Below are positions 1-6,380 of a stretch of 32,719 nucleotides of DNA, piece by piece; within the stretch, counting starts at the first letter, position 1; each line of letters starts with the position of its first letter. The DNA comes from a virus. The stretch is from the IMG/VR virus record IMGVR_UViG_3300006315_000018, positions 1 through 32,719 of that record, one strand, 5' to 3'. The translations under genes and the position numbers were made by a program. The notes below the pieces were generated by a model that saw nothing but the letters and a program-made list of their open reading frames with translations, made no database searches and was not told the origin of the DNA.

Positions 1-101
1 TGCGGTAGGGTAGGCGTACCTTTTATCTCAAAGTAAATCCACGATATATCCAGATACTACAACAAGTAAACCTACATTTAATCCAAGTAAACCCCAGTAA
101 T

Positions 102-203
102 AAAGGTATACAGATACCAGTCATTTCAGGGTTAAACTAGGGTTAATATCAAGGTTAAATTGAGGGTTAAATTAAAGTAAAAACATAGTAAAGGTTTACA
201 GAT
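102..203. repeat. Cluster of short direct repeats at the left edge (iteron-like)
   Basis: Non-coding. AGGGTTAA-type octamers begin at 128, 139, 151 (one base different) and 163, spaced 11-12 bp, about one helical turn. They are flanked by two copies of AAAGGTNTACAGAT at 102-115 and 190-203 (13 of 14 identical). AAGTAAACC also occurs twice just upstream. Helically phased repeats are typical of protein-binding arrays such as origins or operators; which of these it is cannot be told from sequence. No gene is seen in 1-266. Confidence 0.5.
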
Positions 204-209
204 CACACC

Positions 210-244
210 AAAAAAAACCCTTACTAAATTAATAGCAAGGGTTT
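210..244 (-). terminator. Rho-independent terminator, leftward
   Basis: On the minus strand a 12-bp stem (one G-U pair; arms 233-244 and 215-226) with a 6-nt loop is followed directly by a U tract. It lies 22 bp past the stop of the 46-aa gene and ends the leftward left-arm transcript. The stem begins AAACCCTT, almost the same as the next terminator upstream. Confidence 0.85.
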
Positions 245-266
245 AAAAAGTAGAAGTTATTTATTT

Positions 267-407
267 TTAGGATTTGGAAACAAAAACTGCTTTAATTTCA
301 GATATTGCTGGTTTAAATTCTTTAGTGAATTTTTTACAACAAGCTGTAAAATTATCTGCAGTTATGATTTTTTGTCTACCATTTAATAAAAAAGTAGCGG
401 TAATCAT
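267..407 (-). CDS. Small hypothetical protein, 46 aa
   Basis: Last gene of the leftward arm, lying between two similar terminators. The ATG at 407 is chosen because AGAGG precedes it at usable spacing; a longer version would start in sequence with no ribosome site. The protein has a hydrophobic start, two adjacent Cys (ACCKKF) and a Lys-rich middle. No family is recognised. Its position between two terminators suggests separate expression or read-through from the DUF932 gene. Confidence 0.55.
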   Translation of the reverse strand: MITATFLLNGRQKIITADNFTACCKKFTKEFKPAISEIKAVFVSKS

Positions 408-536
408 AAATATATACCTCTTAAAAAAAAAGTTATTAAAATTTTCATTATGAGAGAATCTCACAAAGTAAATAAAAATACAAGGGTTTTATTAATATAA
501 ATAAAAATAATTAATATTGTTGTAATAATATCACAT

Positions 537-574
537 AAAAAAAACCCTACTAAAGCTAATTAATAGGGTTTTTT
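537..574 (-). terminator. Rho-independent terminator, probably bidirectional
   Basis: An 11-bp stem (561-571 with 542-552, one G-U) starts AAACCCTA and is followed by U runs on both strands. It sits just after the DUF932 gene stop in the leftward direction. Its stem resembles that of the terminator at 210-244, so the two may be copies. Confidence 0.75.
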
Positions 575-590
575 GTAGTTAAAAGTTAAA

Positions 591-1700
591 TTATAAGGTT
601 CTAATTACAGATTTAACTTTATTTGTTTCATTTTGTAGATTGTCAATATTCCTTGTAGTAGCAAAGAATATATATTGACCTATTCTAGAATTATACGCAT
701 TACTAATTGTATTATGTTTACGCCTTGCAGTTAACAGATTATTGTCATCACTACGACCAGTATTCCTTAAAACGCCATTATGCGTATAAGTATCATTGGT
801 ATGCGTTGCGTAATGCGTTAACACTTGCGTAAGTGTATAACCGGTATTACTAGGCGTAGAATTTGCAAGATTGCCTAGTTCAAAGGCGTATTTATCATAT
901 AAATGCGTTAAATATTCATACAAACGCTTATTTATATTTATGTAGTTGCCTTTTTTGTCTTTAGCATCTATTGGTTTATTTTTTTTACTACAAAGAGAAA
1001 CCAATAAAAAAGCCAATGCATTATCTCTTGAAATATTAAAATCAAATAATTCATTATATTTTTTTATTTGATTATTAATAGTTTCAAACGATACTTTAAA
1101 TCCTGATGAAATTGAATCTACATCAAAATTTGTAGTATGCTTTGAATATTGGTTAAACCACTTATCAAAGCCCATCATTCCATTTTTACAGATTAACCTA
1201 TACAAGCCAACCTTGTATTGAAACGCAACGCTTGAATCAATAGAATTATACATAACTATTGATTTATACGCTTTATCTTGTGGTAATTTGTCAATCAGTG
1301 GTATATCGTTTTTCAAACGAATTTCACGCCTTGCAACATCACCATTATTATCATCAATAACCTGCATATCATCAGTATTATTTAATTTACTGATTTCAGG
1401 AATTGCCAACAAAGGTTCAACAAAAGAACCAAACGCTTTTTTATGTGTAACTAGTCTATAGCGTTTACTACTTAAATTAAAAACCTTTTTGTCATCAATA
1501 ACAGCATTATGAAATTTTGAGTTTAAATCATAATACTTAAATACTGGCTCTTTACCAGTTTCTTCAGTTTTTACGCATAATTTAAAAGTATGTTTTTTTT
1601 CAACTTTGTTAAAAAGTGGCTTTGTTTCATTGTGTTTAACTACTGAAACATCCATATCAAACATATTTAAATTGCGTAAATCGTTATGCTTTTTATTCAT
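591..1700 (-). CDS. DUF932 / phage-plasmid-like protein (TIGR03299-like)
   Basis: A 369-aa protein with the central signature of the DUF932 family: an SSVAFQYKVGLYRLICKNGMMG stretch is replaced here by key points only, namely a Ser-Ser-x-Ala-Phe run, then RLICKNGMMGF near residues 168-178. The region before it (YRLVTHKKAFGSFVEPLL, about 81-98) matches the family's N-terminal part. DUF932 proteins are common in phages and plasmids, often near replication or accessory genes, and their biochemical role is unknown. It is the last large gene of the leftward arm, preceded by a 100-bp gap with two tandem 20-bp repeats that could be promoter or operator, and followed by a terminator, so it may be its own transcription unit. 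The final third is rich in Asn, Thr and His, which is unusual. Confidence 0.7.
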   Translation of the reverse strand: MNKKHNDLRNLNMFDMDVSVVKHNETKPLFNKVEKKHTFKLCVKTEETGKEPVFKYYDLNSKFHNAVIDDKKVFNLSSKRYRLVTHKKAFGSFVEPLLAIPEISKLNNTDDMQVIDDNNGDVARREIRLKNDIPLIDKLPQDKAYKSIVMYNSIDSSVAFQYKVGLYRLICKNGMMGFDKWFNQYSKHTTNFDVDSISSGFKVSFETINNQIKKYNELFDFNISRDNALAFLLVSLCSKKNKPIDAKDKKGNYININKRLYEYLTHLYDKYAFELGNLANSTPSNTGYTLTQVLTHYATHTNDTYTHNGVLRNTGRSDDNNLLTARRKHNTISNAYNSRIGQYIFFATTRNIDNLQNETNKVKSVIRTL

Positions 1701-1751
1701 TTTTTAAATAACCTTAAAATATGAAATTAGTAAAATGTGCATAAATAAAAT

Positions 1752-1797
1752 AATTTTATTCATATAAACAATATACGAATTTTATTCAAATAAACAA
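1752..1797 (-). promoter_or_regulatory. Tandem 20-bp direct repeat / putative promoter-operator for the DUF932 gene
   Basis: Two 20-bp copies (1752-1771 and 1778-1797) differ at one base and are 26 bp apart start to start. Read leftward each begins TTGTTTAT; the upstream copy gives TTGTTT, 16 bp, TATATT, a plausible sigma-70 promoter about 75 bp before the start codon at 1700. A repressor or activator site is an equal possibility. Confidence 0.5.
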
Positions 1798-1806
1798 GTA
1801 TTTTTT

Positions 1807-1929
1807 TTAATGGTGGGTTTTATTAGTGTAAATATCAAAAAAGAAATATAGCAAGAACCCTATAAAACATATGAATAATGCTGTGTTTATAGTTCCTAAT
1901 GTATCAATTAATAAATATAATATATCCAT
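1807..1929 (-). CDS. Single-helix membrane peptide, 40 aa
   Basis: Starts 7 bp after the stop of the Gp88-like gene, in an A-rich stretch without a clear Shine-Dalgarno site, so translation is probably coupled. Residues about 14-33 form one strongly hydrophobic helix (FICFIGFLLYFFF), followed by a short polar, His-ending tail. No family is recognised. It is one of several tiny membrane proteins in this arm, which are candidates for host-envelope modulators. Confidence 0.5.
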   Translation of the reverse strand: MDILYLLIDTLGTINTALFICFIGFLLYFFFDIYTNKTHH

Positions 1930-1935
1930 TTTTTT

Positions 1936-2568
1936 TTATTTAATATATTCAATTATATGTCTTGTTGTATCAGTTATTGTGTAGCATTTTAAACAATCTT
2001 TACATTTACCTGAACAATTTACTTCATTTTTATTTGTGTAATCTTTTGAAACATTATTAAAAGTTTTATTTACATATAAAGGTAAATTTTTTATTGGTTT
2101 ATTTAAAATACTATTACTAAAAACGAGAATTAAATTTTTTGGTTTTTTATGTTTACTAAAATATTGTTTAATTAAATCATATCTTTTAAACCATAATGCA
2201 AATGTGCAATGTGGGTTTTTTGTAGTAATTAACATTAAATTTTTTAAATGTGTTAAATTAATTAATTCTGAATGACTATTAAACCTAAATTTACTTTGTA
2301 AAATTGTTGGTATTTCATTATTATTTAATATTCGTTTACTTAATAAATTGCTGTTATGCTGAAAAGGTTTTATACAATTAGTTCTTATTGTTTTTAATTG
2401 TCTTATTGAATAACATTTATTACAAATACTATTTTTGTTTTTACTTGCCTTTTTACAAAAGGGATTAGTTAAAGTATTTGTATTTATTGATTGTATACCT
2501 TCCATTTTACCAGTAGGGCTTTTTGTAATATGCACATAGTCAGGTATTTTTATTTTTAAATTATTCAT
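1936..2568 (-). CDS. Gp88-like cysteine-cluster phage protein
   Basis: A 210-aa protein with two Cys clusters: C38, C49, C52 (CNKCYS) near the N-terminus and C185, C189, C192, C195 (CKDCLKCY) near the C-terminus. Between them lies RFNSHSEL (95-102), in the place where the mycobacteriophage L5 Gp88 family has a conserved Arg-rich H/S-containing strand. The opening region with SPTGKM is also family-like. The Cys sets could bind metal or an Fe-S cluster; the role of the family is not established. A 165-bp gap upstream contains a 27-aa gene and a CTTGCAATTTTT element about 30 bp before the start. Confidence 0.6.
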   Translation of the reverse strand: MNNLKIKIPDYVHITKSPTGKMEGIQSINTNTLTNPFCKKASKNKNSICNKCYSIRQLKTIRTNCIKPFQHNSNLLSKRILNNNEIPTILQSKFRFNSHSELINLTHLKNLMLITTKNPHCTFALWFKRYDLIKQYFSKHKKPKNLILVFSNSILNKPIKNLPLYVNKTFNNVSKDYTNKNEVNCSGKCKDCLKCYTITDTTRHIIEYIK

Positions 2569-2590
2569 TTGTATAAATACTTGTATATTT

Positions 2591-2613
2591 TTTTAAAAAT
2601 TGCAAGTAAAAAA
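2591..2613 (-). promoter_or_regulatory. CTTGCAATTTTT element, possible promoter
   Basis: Read leftward, a T run, then CTTGCAATTTTT and an A run, ending about 23 bp before the Gp88-like gene. Nearly the same block is found at 4482-4505, also upstream of a gene. TTGCAA could be a -35 box; no convincing -10 box is at the expected spacing. Confidence 0.3.
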
Positions 2614-2653
2614 CGAATTGTTTAAATAAACTACTGATTTTATTGAAATATAT

Positions 2654-2737
2654 TTATAGTAAAGTAATACCTATATAACCAACTAAAGTAAGAAAAAATA
2701 AAAGACTTATAAAAATAATTAAATCGTTTGGTTTCAT
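2654..2737 (-). CDS. Single-helix membrane peptide, 27 aa
   Basis: Too short for usual gene callers. The ATG overlaps the TGA of the preceding gene as ATGA, the coupling used all along this arm. After MKPND the rest is one hydrophobic helix (LIIFISLLFFLTLVGYIGI). No homologue is recognised. The ATGA coupling supports real translation. Confidence 0.5.
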   Translation of the reverse strand: MKPNDLIIFISLLFFLTLVGYIGITLL

Positions 2738-3000
2738 TTTAAATATTCTTTCATTATATAGGTTTTTCTTTTTGGTTTATTCTGTAATTTTTTTAGGTTA
2801 TAAAGTTTTATTAGTCTATTGATTTCTTTAGGGATCGGCTTATTCATTTTTAAAAACAATGCACCTTTAACCAATAAAATTATAAGAAACATTTCTTTTA
2901 AATTTTTATCGGTATGTAATTTTTTAGATATTAAAGAAGTTTCTTTTTTTGGCAATTCTTTATTTAAAAATTGGGTTAATTCTGAATAATTTATTTTCAT
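2734..3000 (-). CDS. Hypothetical protein, 88 aa
   Basis: Basic protein with a hydrophobic centre (MFLIILLVKGALFL, about 37-50) and a Lys-rich C-terminus. Linked by ATGA overlaps on both sides, to the 54-aa membrane protein upstream and the 27-aa one downstream. The central segment could be buried helix or a weak membrane anchor. No family is recognised. Confidence 0.6.
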   Translation of the reverse strand: MKINYSELTQFLNKELPKKETSLISKKLHTDKNLKEMFLIILLVKGALFLKMNKPIPKEINRLIKLYNLKKLQNKPKRKTYIMKEYLK

Positions 3001-3161
3001 TTGAATAAAACATAAAATACGATTAATAAAATAATAAAACTTTGCATAATATCAATAACGATTGCTTTTGTTTTTTGTTGCAATTTAAAATATTTTTTTT
3101 CGTTTTTATATTCGTTTCTTAAATAGTCATTAACCCATTTATTTGTTTCTGATTTGTTCAT
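2997..3161 (-). CDS. Small C-terminally anchored membrane protein, 54 aa
   Basis: A charged N-terminal half (about residues 1-32, rich in Asn, Lys and Glu) leads into a single hydrophobic segment at about 33-53 (FIILLIVFYVLF), giving a tail-anchored arrangement. ATGA overlaps join it to the SH3-like gene before it and the 88-aa gene after it. No family is recognised. Confidence 0.55.
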   Translation of the reverse strand: MNKSETNKWVNDYLRNEYKNEKKYFKLQQKTKAIVIDIMQSFIILLIVFYVLFK

Positions 3162-3460
3162 TTTAATAAATCTTTTCTGTAATAGTCTTTTTTATTTACT
3201 TTTAGCCTATAAATTGTTTCAAGGTTTATATTTCTAAATTCAGGTCTAGTTCTATCAGTTCTATATGTTTGCTTTGTAATTTTAAAATCAATTACGATTA
3301 AAAATTTATCAGGGTTTGTAGTTCTATTTTCTAAATCTTTAAAATGTAATTTGCCAGTAAGTTTTCTGATCTGCCCATTTTTTTTTGTAAAATAAATGGT
3401 AAATATTTTTTGTTTACATATTCGTAGTATGTTTGTTTTTATTTTATTTGTTTCATTCAT
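3158..3460 (-). CDS. WYL_2 / Sm-like SH3 beta-barrel fold phage protein
   Basis: A 100-aa basic protein. Residues about 10-40 (ILRICKQKIFTIYFTKKNGQ and then RKLTGKL) match the pattern of phage SH3 beta-barrel proteins annotated WYL_2 (older DUF2693), where a short strand pair with TFTKxDG is followed by a basic strand. The later strand LIVIDFKI and the RNINLETIYRL segment fit the barrel closing. Function is unknown; a nucleic-acid or small-ligand role is only inference. First gene of a four-gene ATGA-coupled chain running to 2654, with a TTGACA-containing gap just upstream. Confidence 0.6.
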   Translation of the reverse strand: MNETNKIKTNILRICKQKIFTIYFTKKNGQIRKLTGKLHFKDLENRTTNPDKFLIVIDFKITKQTYRTDRTRPEFRNINLETIYRLKVNKKDYYRKDLLK

Positions 3461-3469
3461 TTTTTTATT

Positions 3470-3498
3470 AACTTAATATCTATTAATAAATTTGTCAA
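3470..3498 (-). promoter_or_regulatory. Weak promoter candidate upstream of the SH3-like gene
   Basis: Leftward TTGACA at 3498-3493, 17-bp spacer, TAAGTT at 3475-3470 (3 of 6 matches to the -10 consensus). The predicted start is only a few bases before the ATG at 3460, so the message would be nearly leaderless, which lowers confidence. Confidence 0.3.
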
Positions 3499-3502
3499 GT
3501 AT

Positions 3503-3562
3503 TTATTGTAGCATAAGAAACATACAAGTAAATGCAAGGTTTATGGCTATTATTGTAATCAT
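3503..3562 (-). CDS. Possible 19-aa hydrophobic peptide
   Basis: ATG preceded by AAGGA at about 11 bp. The encoded peptide (MITIIAINLAFTCMFLMLQ) is almost wholly hydrophobic. It could be a membrane peptide like its neighbours or a chance reading frame; there is no independent support beyond the ribosome-site match. Confidence 0.2.
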   Translation of the reverse strand: MITIIAINLAFTCMFLMLQ

Positions 3563-3565
3563 TGT

Positions 3566-3769
3566 TTATTTAATCCTTAATTGTTTCATATCGCACATTC
3601 TACAAATGACATTAAATTCTTTTACAAGAAACATTCTATCTGTTTGTTCCCAATAAGAATCCCCCCATTCCTTTGTGTTTTTTGATTGTGGTTTTTCGCC
3701 TAAATATTTTTTAATTTCTTTAGGTTTTATTTCAAAATCAGTTATTCCACATTTATTGCATTCACTCAT
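3566..3769 (-). CDS. Small zinc-ribbon-like protein, 67 aa
   Basis: Two CxxC pairs, CNKC near residue 4 and CRMC near residue 56, frame the protein, a treble-clef or zinc-ribbon arrangement. The middle is polar with WGDSYW. Preceded by the recurring GAAAGGATAAT ribosome-site block. No named family is recognised; binding to nucleic acid or a protein partner is inference. Confidence 0.55.
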   Translation of the reverse strand: MSECNKCGITDFEIKPKEIKKYLGEKPQSKNTKEWGDSYWEQTDRMFLVKEFNVICRMCDMKQLRIK

Positions 3770-3787
3770 AATTCTTTTCTTTTTTCA

Positions 3788-4060
3788 TTATCCTTTCTTA
3801 CAAAATTCAACATTATCTATTTGGTATTTAATTTCTTGCATTGTATCTGAACAAGTATAAAAACCCTCATAAATACCCCTAGACCTAAAGTTTTTACTAT
3901 TTTTTTGCTTTGCCTTAATAAAATCTACCCAATTGGGGTATTTTGTAAAAGGAAATAAACCCTCACTAGTCCCCATTATGTAGATTGTTTGTTTTAATTC
4001 ACTTAAACCATAAATTTTAATATATTTACTTATTATGTTTATTGCTTGTTCTCTAGTCAT
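3788..4060 (-). CDS. Hypothetical protein, 90 aa
   Basis: Soluble, mixed-charge protein starting MTREQAINIISKYIK, with an amphipathic helical start. It contains two Cys (YTCSD, EFCKKG) and Tyr/Phe-rich strands. Its start overlaps the previous gene's stop (ATGA) and a GAAAGGATAAT block provides a ribosome site. No family is recognised. Confidence 0.55.
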   Translation of the reverse strand: MTREQAINIISKYIKIYGLSELKQTIYIMGTSEGLFPFTKYPNWVDFIKAKQKNSKNFRSRGIYEGFYTCSDTMQEIKYQIDNVEFCKKG

Positions 4061-4281
4061 TTTTTATTATCCTTTCTTTCTTTAATTGTATCTGTTAGAT
4101 GTTCTTGTAATTTACATAATTGTTCAATAGTCCAAACATCTCTAATTAAATACATTGTTCTCATTGTATTTTTTTCGTGGGGCTTTGTTTCCTCTAAAGA
4201 ATTATATTCAAATTCTTTATGTTCTTTTTCTGTGTGTTGAAAACCCTCGCCCATTTCCTCTTCTGTTTTCCAATGTTTCAT
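4057..4281 (-). CDS. Hypothetical protein, 74 aa
   Basis: Highly charged protein with an acidic Glu/His-rich N-terminal half and a helical C-terminal half (TIEQLCKLQEHLTDTIKER). A good ribosome site, GAAAGGATAATGAA, precedes the ATG, and the stop overlaps the next start as ATGA. Family not recognised. Confidence 0.55.
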   Translation of the reverse strand: MKHWKTEEEMGEGFQHTEKEHKEFEYNSLEETKPHEKNTMRTMYLIRDVWTIEQLCKLQEHLTDTIKERKDNKK

Positions 4282-4287
4282 TTTTCA

Positions 4288-4446
4288 TTATCCTTTCTTT
4301 AATGTATCTATAAAATTTGCTACATCATTTCTTGTTTTACAAATTTCATTCCATTTTTTATGTTCGCAGTTGATTTTGTCCCTAGAATATTTTTCTAGTA
4401 AATTATAAAAATCATCTTGAAACATAATAAATTTGCCATCATTCAT
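4288..4446 (-). CDS. Hypothetical protein, 52 aa
   Basis: The ATG at 4446 is preferred over an upstream one at 4497 because AAAGGATAATAAA lies directly before it. The protein is helical and charged (NLLEKYSRDKINCEHKKW) with two Cys. No family is recognised. The upstream CTTGCAATTTTT element may drive it. Confidence 0.5.
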   Translation of the reverse strand: MNDGKFIMFQDDFYNLLEKYSRDKINCEHKKWNEICKTRNDVANFIDTLKKG

Positions 4447-4481
4447 TTTATTATCCTTTCCTTTTAAAAACCTAATCTCAC

Positions 4482-4505
4482 TTTTAAAAAATTGCAAGGA
4501 AAAAA
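4482..4505 (-). promoter_or_regulatory. CTTGCAATTTTT element, second copy
   Basis: Leftward reading gives a T run, CTTGCAATTTTT and an A run, as at 2591-2613. It lies about 36 bp before the start at 4446, in a 51-bp gap between genes. Promoter function is inference. Confidence 0.3.
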
Positions 4506-4548
4506 TGTAAGTAAACTGAAAATGTCGGTAAATTCAACGAATTAAAAT

Positions 4549-4845
4549 TTATTTTTTTTTGGCTTGTTTTTTAATTAAACTATTAATTTCATTTATAACT
4601 TGTGTAAAATCTTTTTGTTTATCATCTGTTTCTGTTAATACTAATGTTCTCATATCAAAATCATCAAAAGATTTAATTATTTTATCTTCTTGCAAATGAA
4701 TGACAAAATTTGTAATTGTTTTTTTTATAAAGCTATCTACTTCTCGTTCTGCTAATTCAGGTTTTTTACCTTTTACAATAAATGAAATATTTACTGCAAC
4801 TCTTTTCTTTAAAAGATATTTAAATACTTGTTCCTTTTTTTTCAT
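4549..4845 (-). CDS. Hypothetical protein, 98 aa
   Basis: Lysine-rich alpha/beta protein with alternating strands (VAVNISFIVKG, TNFVIHLQ) and a helical C-terminus ending in a Lys run. It overlaps the preceding gene by 26 bp in another frame, and the two may be translationally coupled. Family not recognised. Confidence 0.55.
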   Translation of the reverse strand: MKKKEQVFKYLLKKRVAVNISFIVKGKKPELAEREVDSFIKKTITNFVIHLQEDKIIKSFDDFDMRTLVLTETDDKQKDFTQVINEINSLIKKQAKKK

Positions 4846-5116
4846 TTTGTTTTCTATCTATTTCTTGTTGCATAGTTTCAGAAAATTTATATGTCATTTC
4901 CATTGTATCGTAATCTATACATAATGCAACTTTCCAATCATTAGATTTTCCAGTTTTTTCTGATTCCTCTTTAATAATATTAACAACAACTCTTGATAAA
5001 TCTTGCCAACATTCTTTATGACTTCTATATGTTTGATTAATGTGTGCAATAAAGGTATTGTGTTGTATTGCTGGGTTTGAGCCAAGTAATGCAAAAAGAA
5101 TTGACATTTTTATCAT
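4820..5116 (-). CDS. Hypothetical protein, 98 aa
   Basis: Starts MIKMSILFALLGSNPA; AGGA precedes the first ATG, though the ATG at 5107 is possible. The N-terminus is mildly hydrophobic. The middle contains HINQTYRSHKECW and a strand pair (WKVALCIDYD, MEMTYKF) that looks globular. Partner in an overlap with the following gene. No family is recognised. Confidence 0.55.
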   Translation of the reverse strand: MIKMSILFALLGSNPAIQHNTFIAHINQTYRSHKECWQDLSRVVVNIIKEESEKTGKSNDWKVALCIDYDTMEMTYKFSETMQQEIDRKQNEKKGTSI

Positions 5117-5128
5117 CTTTTAATATTC

Positions 5129-5434
5129 CTATTCTGTATCACTCGGTTTATCATTTGTTTTACTTTTTAAACTTATCACTTGTTCTTTTCCAATAACTTC
5201 TTGATGAGCATTATTATAAATAACTTTATGTATTTCATTCTCATTAAGACATTTTATTTTATTCTTTTTTAGTATGTAATCAGTTATAAATTTTACATAC
5301 TTATCTTCAGTTAGTATTTCATACCAATAATCTGTTTCTTCAAGTAAAATATTAAAATGCTCTTGTAAATCATCTAGGGCATTATGTATTTCTTCTTCAA
5401 TTAGTTCTAGTTTTTTCTTTTGATAACCTAACAT
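5129..5434 (-). CDS. Hypothetical coiled-coil-like protein, 101 aa
   Basis: Starts 9 bp after the 27-aa membrane peptide, with AGAGG as ribosome site. The first half (LELIEEEIHNALDDLQEHFNIL) is a strongly amphipathic acidic helix. The remainder is mixed-charge, with a helix-turn pattern around ITDYILKKNKIK. No family is recognised. Confidence 0.55.
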   Translation of the reverse strand: MLGYQKKKLELIEEEIHNALDDLQEHFNILLEETDYWYEILTEDKYVKFITDYILKKNKIKCLNENEIHKVIYNNAHQEVIGKEQVISLKSKTNDKPSDTE

Positions 5435-5443
5435 TTTTACCTC

Positions 5444-5527
5444 TTATAAAGCCAAAAAAATTACAACTACTGCTAATACTAGCAATACTTTTACAATTAA
5501 TTGATAAATATCTAAAAATTCTTCCAC
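5444..5527 (-). CDS. Single-helix membrane peptide, 27 aa (GTG start)
   Basis: GTG start with GAGAGG just upstream. After an acidic EEF the sequence is a single hydrophobic helix (LIVKVLLVLAVVVIFLAL) with one Lys. Lies between the acidic-protein gene and the coiled-coil gene. It resembles tiny holin-like or inner-membrane modulator peptides, but no homologue is recognised. Confidence 0.4.
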   Translation of the reverse strand: MEEFLDIYQLIVKVLLVLAVVVIFLAL

Positions 5528-5592
5528 AGCACAACCTCTCAAATAAAAAATGTGAATGGGAAAAATGCCCCCACTTCACTAATACTCCTTCA

Positions 5593-5772
5593 TTAATCAG
5601 AATCTTCTGCATCACCTTCATCGGAATCTCCATTTTCCTCATCGGCATCTGCATCGTCATCTGCGTCTCCATTTTCTGCATCGTCATCAGCACCATTATC
5701 GGCATCTGAATCTTCTGCATCATCGTCTGCATATAATGTGTATGCAAATTCGTCATCGGTGTTTACATTCAT
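5593..5772 (-). CDS. Extremely acidic 59-aa protein, possible DNA or RNA mimic
   Basis: Missed by size-limited gene calling. A strong AAGGAGG ribosome site lies 9 bp before the ATG. Of 59 residues, 22 are Asp and 7 are Glu, and there is no Lys or Arg; the body is a loose repeat of Asp-Ala and Asn-Gly units after a short aromatic N-terminus (FAYTLY). The composition is like phage DNA mimics such as Ocr, or like disordered acidic tails; length and lack of hydrophobic core favour a disordered polyanion. A 119-codon Met-rich frame over the same bases is its shadow. Function is inference. Confidence 0.65.
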   Translation of the reverse strand: MNVNTDDEFAYTLYADDDAEDSDADNGADDDAENGDADDDADADEENGDSDEGDAEDSD

Positions 5773-5829
5773 ATAAATATCCTCCTTATATAAAATGGTT
5801 ATTAATAATCAAGTAAACCTCTTAAACAT

Positions 5830-6267
5830 TTAACCACTCTTTTGTTCATTGTCAACTACTTTTATTTTTGCACCAAATTTTGTGTGTGCATCATTTAATT
5901 CGTTGATCAAATCTCGTAATTTTTTTATAGGTGTAATGTATTTCGAATGTTTTTCCTTATCCATTTTTATATTATCGCTAACTCTAACCAACAATGCTCG
6001 TATAGGTTTGTTTAATTTTGTTAATACTACACTCACATCGTGGTTAAATTCTGCATAAGGTTTTAATCGTTTGTATGCCCTATACTTTTCTGATTCAACC
6101 ATTTTTACATTCGATTGTAAAGTTGATACTTTTTGTCGTTCTTCCATTAGCATCTCATTTGCTTTTCTGTGGCTTTCAGCGTGGTGTTCAACATCACTTT
6201 CCAATCGTCTTACTTTTTCTTGTAAGTAAAACCCATCACTCATATCTACTCGGTTGTCTAGTGTCAT
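5830..6267 (-). CDS. Coiled-coil protein, 145 aa
   Basis: Residues about 12-70 form a continuous charged helix with heptad-like Leu/Val spacing (EKVRRLESDVEHHAESHRK onward). A second helical part at about 80-130 contains LNKPIRALLVRV and LRDLINEL. The start overlaps the 38-aa gene's stop as ATGA; an ATG nine codons in is an alternative. A structural or scaffold role is inference only. Confidence 0.55.
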   Translation of the reverse strand: MTLDNRVDMSDGFYLQEKVRRLESDVEHHAESHRKANEMLMEERQKVSTLQSNVKMVESEKYRAYKRLKPYAEFNHDVSVVLTKLNKPIRALLVRVSDNIKMDKEKHSKYITPIKKLRDLINELNDAHTKFGAKIKVVDNEQKSG

Positions 6268-6380
6268 ATTGTTGGGTCATTTAATATTTGATTAATAAAT
6301 TTTAATACTTTTTCTAATTCCTTTTTATCTAGGATTTTTATTTGTCCTCTAATCTCTTTTTCTAATTCTTTAACTTTCAT
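6264..6380 (-). CDS. Small helical protein, 38 aa
   Basis: Too short for usual calling but joined by ATGA overlaps at both ends. The sequence is one amphipathic helical hairpin (VKELEKEIRG, then KELEKVLKFINQIL). No family is recognised. Confidence 0.5.
   Translation of the reverse strand: MKVKELEKEIRGQIKILDKKELEKVLKFINQILNDPTI

Noticed and set aside
5397-5756. A 119-codon Met/Gln-rich leftward frame
   Set aside because: It is the shifted reading of the acidic 59-aa gene and of the membrane-peptide gene; it has no ribosome site and an unnatural Met content, while the other frames have good starts.
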